Below, piece by piece: positions 7,563-13,834 of a stretch of 22,363 nucleotides of DNA (positions are counted from its first letter, which is position 1; each line of letters starts with the position of its first letter). The stretch covers positions 1-22,363 of the forward strand of contig JBCDIQ010000046.1 of NCBI GenBank assembly GCA_039024295.1. Reading direction: 5' to 3'. Under the pieces are notes generated by a model, which saw nothing but the letters and a program-made list of their open reading frames with translations, had not been told where the DNA came from and made no database searches. Both the position numbers and the translations under genes were made by a program. The stretch is from JBCDIQ01 sp039024295 (GTDB lineage Bacteria; Bacteroidota; Bacteroidia; J057).

Positions 7563-8144
7563 TCAGTCCTGGTCCATGATCCTTTTCCGAATTCGACTCA
7601 GGGAAACGGGGGTGATCCCCAGGTAGGTGGCCAATACCTGTTGGGGAATTCGGTTTACCAGGTCGGGCTGCAATTCGAGCATGGAAGTGTACCTTTTCTC
7701 AGGCTTATTCATGATGAGGGAGGCTACCACCTTTTGGGCATGGCTCATGCGCTGCTCCAGTAGCTTGCGAACAAAAATATTCATCTTGGGAACCGTGTCA
7801 AATAGGGTTTGTAGCCCTTCATATGGCAGGACAACCAGCTCACAGGGCTCCAGGGTTTGAAGAACCTGTGTACTGGGTGTTTGAGAAAAAAAGCTTTCAT
7901 GCGATCCAGTGAACATATTTTCGGTGAAAATGAAGCCCGTTATCTCTTCCCCGGCTTCTGTGAGGTAATAGAAACGCACACAGCCCTTGTTGATGAAAAA
8001 TACCTCGCTGGAAATGTCGCCAAGGTCAACCAGCAAATGGTTTTTGGGGACGTCTCTTGTAATCAGGTATTCCCGAATGCTACTCCGCTCCTTGTCGGAG
8101 AAGTGGACAAACATATCGGTAAACTTCCAGAATTGTTCATACAT
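7563..8144 (-). CDS. Crp/Fnr family transcriptional regulator
   Basis: A 193-residue protein. Residues about 20-115 form a cyclic-nucleotide-binding-like beta barrel (LVDLGDISSEVFFINKGCVR, FYYLTEAGEEITGFIFTEN, LEPCELVVLPYEGLQTL), followed by a dimerisation helix and a C-terminal winged helix-turn-helix with RIPQQVLATYLGITPVSLSR (165-184). The phosphate-binding cassette typical of true cAMP receptors (GELALL...R.A) is not recognisable, and no Fnr-type Cys cluster is seen, so the effector is unknown; this is the common situation in the many Bacteroidota members of the family. The size is typical (about 190 residues). It may regulate the SRPBCC gene directly downstream and/or the divergent DUF2470 gene, from which it is separated by 128 bp. 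Confidence 0.92.
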   Translation of the reverse strand: MYEQFWKFTDMFVHFSDKERSSIREYLITRDVPKNHLLVDLGDISSEVFFINKGCVRFYYLTEAGEEITGFIFTENMFTGSHESFFSQTPSTQVLQTLEPCELVVLPYEGLQTLFDTVPKMNIFVRKLLEQRMSHAQKVVASLIMNKPEKRYTSMLELQPDLVNRIPQQVLATYLGITPVSLSRIRKRIMDQD

Positions 8145-8272
8145 GGGTTTATGCTGTTATGTGGAGTTCAAGGTATTCAGCTAGGTGGTCTCTTACAATT
8201 TCACCAATTTTGGTTATTCACAACTCGTTTGGCTTAACTATCTTTAGCACATAACCAGTATATATTTGTTCT

Positions 8273-8575
8273 ATGGAGAAGAACCTGGAATTCAAGGAAA
8301 AATTTGTCAAAATGGCCGTGGATCACATGAACGAAGATCACCGTCCTGAAATGTGCACCATGCTGAAAGCCTATTGTGACGCACATTGGGTGACGGATGC
8401 AGAAATGCTCCACTTTGACAAGGAAAAGGTCCAGATACAAGGTTTGGGCGAAAAAGGGGAGAAAGAGACGTTTGAAATCACCTACGAAACACCCTTAAAA
8501 AAGGAAAAAGAATTTCGGCCTGTTCTGGTTGGAATGGTCAGGCATTCAAGAGAGATGTTGAAGGAAGAAGGGTAA
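8273..8575 (+). CDS. Stand-alone DUF2470 domain protein
   Basis: A 100-residue protein that is essentially one DUF2470 domain. The signature is MAVDHMNEDHRPEMCTML (14-31), followed by a central region rich in acidic residues and FEITYETPLKKEKEFRPVLV (64-83) with a closing helix MVRHSREMLKEEG. DUF2470 is usually the C-terminal part of HugZ-like haem-degrading or pyridoxamine-oxidase-like flavoproteins, where the HMNEDH histidines lie close to haem; here the oxidase part is absent. A box TATATTTG (8261-8268) matches the Bacteroidota -7 consensus but sits only 4 nt before the ATG, so either the transcript is leaderless, translation starts at Met14, or the match is chance; no TTG lies at suitable distance. 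The gene is divergent from the Crp/Fnr gene and convergent with the Rpn array 19 bp away. Confidence 0.85.
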   Translation: MEKNLEFKEKFVKMAVDHMNEDHRPEMCTMLKAYCDAHWVTDAEMLHFDKEKVQIQGLGEKGEKETFEITYETPLKKEKEFRPVLVGMVRHSREMLKEEG

Positions 8576-8594
8576 AAGGATACCATCGAGAATT

Positions 8595-8909
8595 CTATTC
8601 GGTAGGATCGTTCTCCTTCTTAATTTTTCGGACTAGCTCGACTTCAACCGAAAAAGCATCTGCTATTTCCTGCTCAGAGAGCTTACCTTGTCTGAGTAAG
8701 CCTTTGATTAATTGTGCTATTCCCTGCTTAATTCCTTGTTCAATCCCCTGCTCAATTCCTTGCTTAATCCCCAACTCAATTCCTTGTGCTATTCCCTGTT
8801 GCAACCCCTACTCAAAAGCAGTATCCAGTGAGTTTTTTAGGTCACGATAGTGTTTTAAGCTGTCTTCATCCGTGAAGGGATTGATATATTTTTCTGAGAA
8901 CGTTGCCAT
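8595..8909 (-). pseudogene. Core-deleted Rpn-type copy 1, interrupted by an in-frame stop
   Basis: From the ATG at 8909 the frame reads the family start MATFSEKYINPFTD, jumps at once to EDSLKHYRDLKNSLDTAFE (residues 226-244 of the full-length copy) and then meets TAG at 8808-8810, where the other copies have GAG (Glu). The frame stays open after the stop: two codons on is a TTG (8804), and from there a 69-residue tail with GIAQ/GIEQ-type repeats and the conserved LSEQEIADAFSVEVELVRKI ending could still be translated. The nuclease core is missing. It is probably a decayed copy, although reinitiation at the TTG could still make the tail peptide. Its last residues (NDPTE) differ from those of the other copies. 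Confidence 0.8.
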
Positions 8910-8974
8910 GGGTTTCTGTTTACATGAAGGTGCAAAATCTAGGGGTGTTGCAGGAAAAGTGGCCACGACAGGAA

Positions 8975-9229
8975 TTACTCACCACTCTCTATTTCTTTTC
9001 TGACCCTCCGAACTACCTCGACTTCAACTGAAAAGACATCTGCTATTTCTTGGTCGGATAGCTTACCTAGTTTGAGTAAGCCTTTGATTCCCTGCTCAAC
9101 TCCCTGCTCCCTCCCTTTTTTCAACCCTTCTTCAAAAGCCGTATCCAGTGAGTTTTTTAGGTCACGATAATGTTTTAAGTTGTCTTCGTCTGTGAAGGGA
9201 TTGATATATTTTTCTGAGAGCGTTGCCAT
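8975..9229 (-). CDS. Core-deleted mini-Rpn protein (copy 2), possible antitoxin or decoy
   Basis: An 84-residue intact frame from the ATG at 9229. The frame is open further upstream to 9286, but alignment with the other two copies fixes the start at 9229. Residues 1-14 equal the full-length protein's first 14 (one F to L change). Residue 15 onward corresponds to residues 226 onward of the full copy: (E)DNLKHYRDLKNSLDTAFEEG, then only three 4-residue repeat units (GLKK, GREQ, GVEQ), then GIKGLLKLGKLSDQEIADVF and SVEVEVVRRVRKE. The PD-(D/E)XK core is absent, so it cannot be a nuclease. In E. coli, small proteins made from the 3' ends of rpn genes inhibit the full-length toxin; this protein has the same composition but is encoded by its own gene. 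That role is inferred. Confidence 0.75.
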   Translation of the reverse strand: MATLSEKYINPFTDEDNLKHYRDLKNSLDTAFEEGLKKGREQGVEQGIKGLLKLGKLSDQEIADVFSVEVEVVRRVRKEIESGE

Positions 9230-9294
9230 GGAGTTCTGTTTACACGAAGGTACCAAATCTAGGGGTTTTGTAGGGAAAGTGGTCACGACAGGAA

Positions 9295-10290
9295 TTACCC
9301 ACCACGCGCTATTTCTTTTTTGACCCTCCGAACTACCTCGACCCCAACCGAAAAAGCATCTGCTATTTCCTGTTCAGAAAGCCTTCCTTGTTTGAGTAAG
9401 CCTTTGATTCCTTGCTCAATCCCCTGCTCAATCCCCTGTTCTATTCCCTGCTCAATCCCCTGCTCAATCCCCTGTTCAATCCCCTGTTCAATCCCCTGTT
9501 CAATCCCCTGTTTAATTCCTTGCTCAACTCCCCGCTCCATCCCCTGTTCCAACCCTTCCTCAAAAGCCGTATCCAGCGAGTTTTTTAGGTCACGATAATG
9601 TTTTAAGCTGTCTTCGTAGGCTTGAACCTCTTCGGGGCTGAATTTTGCGATTTCTGCCAATTCAAATAATCGTTCAAATATTACCTCCCTCAGTTCACCA
9701 GGAATTCGGTCTAGTTTATTTAAGTTCCGAATCACATACATCCACTTGTCAAATCGAGACACCAACTCCTTCGTGGATTTATTAAACTTTGGCATCTCCA
9801 GGTAGATGAAGGTCAGTTTGTCATAGAACACTTTACAGGTCTCAATGTCTGCCAGCTTCACATCATAGCGAAACTTCTCTTTTTCGGACTTATCCTCATC
9901 AAAAATGAAGTCCAATATGGCGACCGTATAAACTGCGTTTAGTTCAAAGTTCCAGTCACTCCCTCGCTGGGCCTGTTCTCTGATGGGGAAGGTAGAATAG
10001 TAAACTGTTCTGTCCTTGAAAAACTTCTGCTTGGTCTTTTGAAGCTCCACAATGAACTTTTCGCCCCTTTCGTTTTCACAATACAGGTCAAATACAGCCC
10101 TTCTATCTTCCTCGCTGCTCCCCAGCTTATCCGATTTCAAATAGGTTAGGGAAGTAATTACCCCTTGTTCTTCCTTTAATAGCTCGTTCAAAAAATCTAG
10201 CAACAGGTCTTTGCTTGGCTCCTCTCCAAACAGCCGTTTGAAGCCATAATCTGTAAATGGATTGATATATTTTTCTGAGAACGTTGCCAT
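9295..10290 (-). CDS. Rpn-type PD-(D/E)XK nuclease (transposase-related), full length
   Basis: A 331-residue protein of the Rpn / PD-(D/E)XK transposase-related family. The N-terminus MATFSEKYINPFTDYGFKRL is followed by FG and the helix LLLDFLNELL. The nuclease core has Asp68 (VFDLYCENERGE) and the E-x-Q form of the motif, Glu82 and Gln84 (FIVELQKTKQKFF), then YYSTFPIREQ. Residues 226-245 form a linker helix, 246-293 are twelve 4-residue repeats (mostly GIEQ), and 294-331 end with LSEQEIADAF, a small helical motif common at the C-terminus of this family. All expected active-site residues are present. Relatives promote recombination or act as abortive antiphage DNA nucleases. It is the first gene transcribed in a three-unit tandem array whose other members lack the core. 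It has no transposon ends, so I read it as an Rpn effector rather than an active transposon. Confidence 0.88.
   Translation of the reverse strand: MATFSEKYINPFTDYGFKRLFGEEPSKDLLLDFLNELLKEEQGVITSLTYLKSDKLGSSEEDRRAVFDLYCENERGEKFIVELQKTKQKFFKDRTVYYSTFPIREQAQRGSDWNFELNAVYTVAILDFIFDEDKSEKEKFRYDVKLADIETCKVFYDKLTFIYLEMPKFNKSTKELVSRFDKWMYVIRNLNKLDRIPGELREVIFERLFELAEIAKFSPEEVQAYEDSLKHYRDLKNSLDTAFEEGLEQGMERGVEQGIKQGIEQGIEQGIEQGIEQGIEQGIEQGIEQGIEQGIKGLLKQGRLSEQEIADAFSVGVEVVRRVKKEIARGG
9412..9555 (-). repeat. 12-bp minisatellite encoding GIEQ repeats
   Basis: Twelve contiguous 12-bp units (plus-strand consensus CTGTTCAATCCC) lie inside the full-length Rpn gene. Eight encode GIEQ and the last four, toward the 5' side of the gene, encode GIKQ, GVEQ, GMER and GLEQ. 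Because the unit is a multiple of three, slippage changes protein length without frameshift. The two short paralogs have about eight and three units at the same place, which shows that the number does vary. Confidence 0.95.
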
Positions 10291-10356
10291 GAGGTTCTGT
10301 TTATACGAAGATACAAAATCTAGAGGTGTTGCAGGGAAAGTGGTTAAAAACAGGAC

Positions 10357-11037
10357 TTACCACCAATAATGTCCCTTTTTCTCTCCTTTCATTATCCAGT
10401 TGTATACGGCTTTGATTTCGGCGAGGTGCTCGGCAGAGGCCCCATGCCTAACATTGGCTAGCTTTTCTGAAAACAATAGCTTGACAGCTTCCGGGTGTTG
10501 ATTAAGGGCCAATATTTCGAGCTTCCCCAGAAAGTCAGAAATTTCTTCGTAGTTCATGTGCTCATAATCAGCACTAAAAACTGATTCTTCGTCCACAAGG
10601 GAAATGTCTGGCGGTGAGAAGAAAACTTCTTCCTGGGTGACTTTAACTTCCTCTTTGGTTGTATGAATTACTCGCTGGGAAATGGGGATGGGTTTCCATT
10701 CTTTGCCCGGGCCATTGTAGGTCCGTACAATCCGTCTGATAAAAACACTATCCTGCGACATGATGACTTTGCAGTAGTGAATGGCTGAATAGGAAGCGAT
10801 GCTTTGCTGCTGTCCACAAATGAAAACACTGAATTCTGAGATATAGAAAGTATTGCCAAGTATTGTTTCGGGAATCCCACCACAAAATGCAATTGCGGAC
10901 GAATCGGAGAAAGTGTAAGTGAAGGTTGGTTTATCGCCACCAGTAGAAGTAAAATCATCTTCTCCACAGAGGCAGTCCTGGGAGAAAACTATGAGGAAAG
11001 GGAATTGGAAGAGAATTATCAATGAGAAAGCTTTCAT
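10357..11037 (-). CDS. Secreted protein of unknown function
   Basis: A 226-residue protein with a signal peptide (residues 1-20, MKAFSLIILFQFPFLIVFSQ). The mature N-terminus begins DCLCGEDD and holds several further Cys (FCGG, FICGQQ, YC) in the first 95 residues, which suggests disulfides in an exported beta-rich domain. The pattern before the first Cys does not fit a lipobox, so it is not an obvious lipoprotein. The C-terminal half (about 150-226) is predicted helical and ends in KGHYWW. I recognise no family. It is immediately upstream of the Rpn array on the same strand: its stop codon adjoins the first array spacer, so the array may be read through from its promoter. Function unknown. 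Confidence 0.7.
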   Translation of the reverse strand: MKAFSLIILFQFPFLIVFSQDCLCGEDDFTSTGGDKPTFTYTFSDSSAIAFCGGIPETILGNTFYISEFSVFICGQQQSIASYSAIHYCKVIMSQDSVFIRRIVRTYNGPGKEWKPIPISQRVIHTTKEEVKVTQEEVFFSPPDISLVDEESVFSADYEHMNYEEISDFLGKLEILALNQHPEAVKLLFSEKLANVRHGASAEHLAEIKAVYNWIMKGEKKGHYWW

Positions 11038-11449
11038 GACAAGGTATTTACCTCTATTCCTCCTCTTGATGTAGAACCGTTCACCTTGCTACAGGCTTTT
11101 ATCCGTATCTCCCTAAAATAAAAAAACCCACACGCATACCGAGAGAGGTTAAAAACCCTCAAAGAGACATGAATGGAGACGCTAAAGAATTTCGGTAATC
11201 CTCCTCGTCCTCCCGAAGGAAGAACCTGACCGAAGTCAGGCGGAGGCCCGCCCTAGAAACTTCAAGCTTTTCCCCAAAGTTTAAAAATTGTTGGGTTTAA
11301 AAACTAGTCTTGGCACACGGGGTGGGTGTATCATTACGGGAATACTCCCGGCTATGTCAAAGGAACGATTTCGATCTGCTACTGCAAATTTACACACTAT
11401 AAACGCAGGACAGCACCAAAAAGTTCCGAATTCTTTCGCTTCTAAAAAA
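11038..11449. other. Gene-free stretch of 412 bp with hairpins
   Basis: No credible gene. It separates the S9 peptidase gene (3' end at 11450) from the secreted 226-residue protein gene. Contents: an AGGTA-TT-TACCT palindrome at 11042-11053 just upstream of the latter's ATG, an AT-rich tract at 11114-11127, the paired tetraloop hairpins at 11208-11240, and a CGGGA-ATAC-TCCCG hairpin at 11337-11350 about 100 bp past the peptidase stop without a T-run. Confidence 0.6.
11208..11240 (-). repeat. Two adjacent UUCG-capped hairpins
   Basis: Read on the minus strand, CCTGAC-TTCG-GTCAGG (11240-11225) is followed after one base by TCTTCC-TTCG-GGAGGA (11223-11208, one G-U pair). Both have the C(UUCG)G tetraloop that makes RNA hairpins very stable. 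They lie in the 3' untranslated region of the S9 peptidase/Omp85 operon. There is no T-run, so they are not a classical terminator; they may be an mRNA-stabilising structure or a dispersed palindromic repeat unit. Confidence 0.55.
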
Positions 11450-13825
11450 TCACCGCAAATGGGTCTCAAATAGCTTGAGGATTCGTTTGTATTCGTCTGT
11501 CCAGCTAGTTGGCTCCTTAAATCCGTGACCTTCAACGGGAAAAAGGGCCACTTCCCAGTCTTCTTTTCGCAATTCTATTAACCGCTGGGCCAGTCGAACT
11601 ACGTCCTGAAACTGCACATTTGTGTCCAACATTCCATGACAAATCAGCAAGGGATCCTGCAAGCCCGCTGCAAAATACATGGGAGAACTGCGTTTATATG
11701 ACAGCGTATCGTCCTGCGGCTGGTTGAGCATGCTGGCCGTGTAGCCGTGGTTGTAATGTGCCCAGTCTGTCACCGGTCGAAGGGCTGCGCCTGCCGCAAA
11801 TTTTCCAGGTGCTTTAAACAGGGCCATCAACGTAATAAACCCTCCGTATGAGCCGCCATAAATGCCGACTTTGCTGGAATCTATCCCATGTTGCTCAATC
11901 AGGTATTGTCTGCCGTCCAGGTTATCTGACAGGTCAAGGCCACCCATGTCTCGGTATACGCCCGTTCGCCAATTTCGTCCATTCCCTGCGCTGGCGCGAA
12001 AGTCCATATCCAGAACCGTGTAGCCTTTGTCTACGAGTAGATTATGAAAAAAGTACTCCCGAAAATAACTGCTCCACCATCCATGGGCATTTTGCAAATA
12101 GCCGGCTCCATGTACAAAAATCACGGCCGCACCGTTAGCTTTGGCCGAGTCTGGCAAGTACAGCCGGGCAGGAATTGAATCTCCATCGGCAGCAGGTACC
12201 CGTACCAATTCAGGGGTGCGCCACGGATAGGAAAGAAAAGTATCTGTCTGGCTAAAGGTGATACGCCTAGGTTCCGCCTTCTTTTTATTTTCCTGGACAA
12301 AAATTTCCCACGGACGATTGGGGATGCTGTGCGTAAATGCAAGGTGTTTTTCATCCCGTGAAAGGCGCATGGAACTGATTCCTCCTTTCAAATTTGTGAG
12401 TTGGTGCCATTCATTGGTTTCCAAATCGAGCCGATAAAGGTCTCGTTGACCGGGGTGCTGCTCATTGGCAATGAAGTACAGGTGCTTGCCATCCTGAGAA
12501 AGGGTGGGTTGATACACCTCAAATTTGCCAATGGTCAATGGACGTTTCTCGCCGGTGCTGGTTTCTACCAGATACAGGTGAGCATACCCGCTTTCTTCTG
12601 ATACAAACCAGATGCGCTCACTATCAGGGAACCATCCGATAGCTCCAGCTGTGCCTGTCCAGCGAACAATTCCAGGCCCACCAATCCAGGCTTCGTCATG
12701 TTGGTGATCCAGGCACACCAATTTGCCGGATTGTGGATCTAGCCTCGCGATCCAGCGGTCTTTAAAATCTTGTGATCGCACCACCACGACGGCGTTTTCT
12801 CCATTTGGCGACCAAAATGGGCCGTGTATAATGACGGGCTTGGGCGACTCGTATTTGGGATTCCATGGAAGGGTATCCTTATGGTATTCTTTAAGAAATA
12901 GGGGCTTTTGGTAAATACCCGGCAAGCTGTCAACCTCAACCGTGTAGGAGGTATCACGCAAAAGGTCGCTCAACAGCATCTGATAGGACGATTGTGGACT
13001 CCCCACTTTTGAGCGTGCGGTTAACTCTTTGGTGTATCCACTTATATCAATGTAATCTGGCACCTTGGTGCGCTTGGCACCGCCAGATTTCCAAAGACGC
13101 ATGCTTACGTACCTGCCGCCTGGGCTGATGCGGACATTCTGCATCGTTTGGTTGTTGAGGTAAATGGGAGCAATTGCTGGCAGGGCTTGGACCGCTCGTT
13201 TTGCTTTCTTTTCCAACCTTTCTTCCTCTTGTGTGCGTACGTGTGCTATCAACGCCATTTCCTGGTTTTTCAACCAGCTCTCCTGCTGAGTGAGTGCAGG
13301 TTCTTTTTCTTGTGGTTTTTTGCCCGCCCTGATGTCTGTTAATTGTTCTTCCTGTCGATTAAGCAGGTTCATGACGTATACATTGTTCTCCCGAAAAAAG
13401 AACAACTGTTCTCCGTCCGGACTAAACGTCATTGGACGTTCTTTGGCAGTTGTAAAGGTCAGTTGCTGCTTGATCCCTTTCTTTTGATCGACGAGGATCA
13501 AATTTCCCTCATGGGTGTATACCTTATGCGTTTGTTCCCTGTCGTAAATCCCGGAAGGTGGAACAATCTTTTTTCTTTCCGCTAAAGCAAGTTTCGCTGG
13601 TCTCTCATCTTTGGGCGTCCAGGCAAACACCGAATCTTTTTCAAACTGCGCTTTTGGGTTCCAATGGAAAAACAAACTATCTCCATCGAATGACCAGGAG
13701 AGCCGATCTGGTGCAGGACCATACCAGTCAGGGTCCTGCATGATATGGTCTACGGTGAGGGGAGATTGCCCAAAGGCGCACAGGGATACCATCCAGATGG
13801 ATAAAAGGAACGAAATTTTCTGCAT
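11450..13825 (-). CDS. Exported prolyl oligopeptidase family (S9) serine peptidase
   Basis: A 791-residue protein with a signal peptide (1-20, ending LCAFGQ). Residues about 25-530 form a beta-propeller-like region with repeated SPDGE, DGKHLYF and DEKHLAF turns, which resemble the WD/DPP-IV-type N-terminal domain; residues about 540-791 are the alpha/beta-hydrolase catalytic domain. The likely triad is Ser659 in YGGSYGGF, Asp734 in HGMLDTNVQF and His767 in EGHGF. Length and order match the S9B/S9C peptidases (DPP-IV, acylaminoacyl peptidase). It probably removes dipeptides or cleaves short peptides in the periplasm; exact specificity is not readable. It is the second gene of an operon with an Omp85-family outer-membrane protein 9 bp upstream, so the two are co-expressed. 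Confidence 0.92.
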   Translation of the reverse strand: MQKISFLLSIWMVSLCAFGQSPLTVDHIMQDPDWYGPAPDRLSWSFDGDSLFFHWNPKAQFEKDSVFAWTPKDERPAKLALAERKKIVPPSGIYDREQTHKVYTHEGNLILVDQKKGIKQQLTFTTAKERPMTFSPDGEQLFFFRENNVYVMNLLNRQEEQLTDIRAGKKPQEKEPALTQQESWLKNQEMALIAHVRTQEEERLEKKAKRAVQALPAIAPIYLNNQTMQNVRISPGGRYVSMRLWKSGGAKRTKVPDYIDISGYTKELTARSKVGSPQSSYQMLLSDLLRDTSYTVEVDSLPGIYQKPLFLKEYHKDTLPWNPKYESPKPVIIHGPFWSPNGENAVVVVRSQDFKDRWIARLDPQSGKLVCLDHQHDEAWIGGPGIVRWTGTAGAIGWFPDSERIWFVSEESGYAHLYLVETSTGEKRPLTIGKFEVYQPTLSQDGKHLYFIANEQHPGQRDLYRLDLETNEWHQLTNLKGGISSMRLSRDEKHLAFTHSIPNRPWEIFVQENKKKAEPRRITFSQTDTFLSYPWRTPELVRVPAADGDSIPARLYLPDSAKANGAAVIFVHGAGYLQNAHGWWSSYFREYFFHNLLVDKGYTVLDMDFRASAGNGRNWRTGVYRDMGGLDLSDNLDGRQYLIEQHGIDSSKVGIYGGSYGGFITLMALFKAPGKFAAGAALRPVTDWAHYNHGYTASMLNQPQDDTLSYKRSSPMYFAAGLQDPLLICHGMLDTNVQFQDVVRLAQRLIELRKEDWEVALFPVEGHGFKEPTSWTDEYKRILKLFETHLR

Positions 13826-13834
13826 GAAAAGAGG

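Larger units (their letters stand above)
8595..10356 (-). repeat. Tandem array of three Rpn-type units with duplicated spacers
   Basis: Three head-to-tail units each consist of a 65-66 bp leader/spacer (8910-8974, 9230-9294, 10291-10356) and a reading frame starting MAT(F/L)SEKYINPFTD. The first two spacers differ at 9 of 65 positions by direct comparison, and the third is recognisably the same except near its distal end. The spacer and the ends of the frames were therefore duplicated together. The distal unit (9295-10290) is full length; the other two lack the same internal segment. The event looks like an internal deletion in one copy followed by duplication of the short form, but the order is inferred. 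Confidence 0.85.

Noticed and set aside
9230..9286. Longer start for mini-Rpn copy 2 (19 extra residues)
   Set aside because: The extra stretch is the duplicated leader, and the two paralogs start at the equivalent of 9229.
9412..9555. Short regular repeats that could suggest a CRISPR array
   Set aside because: The 12-bp units are contiguous without spacers and encode in-frame tetrapeptides of a recognisable protein; there are no cas genes.
9320..9598. Plus-strand 92-residue frame rich in IPCS repeats
   Set aside because: It is the antisense reading of the GIEQ-coding minisatellite in the Rpn gene; its repetition comes from the 12-bp units and it has no independent support.
11281..11535. 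Minus-strand 84-codon frame
   Set aside because: It overlaps the 3' end of the S9 peptidase gene in another frame and has no protein-like pattern.
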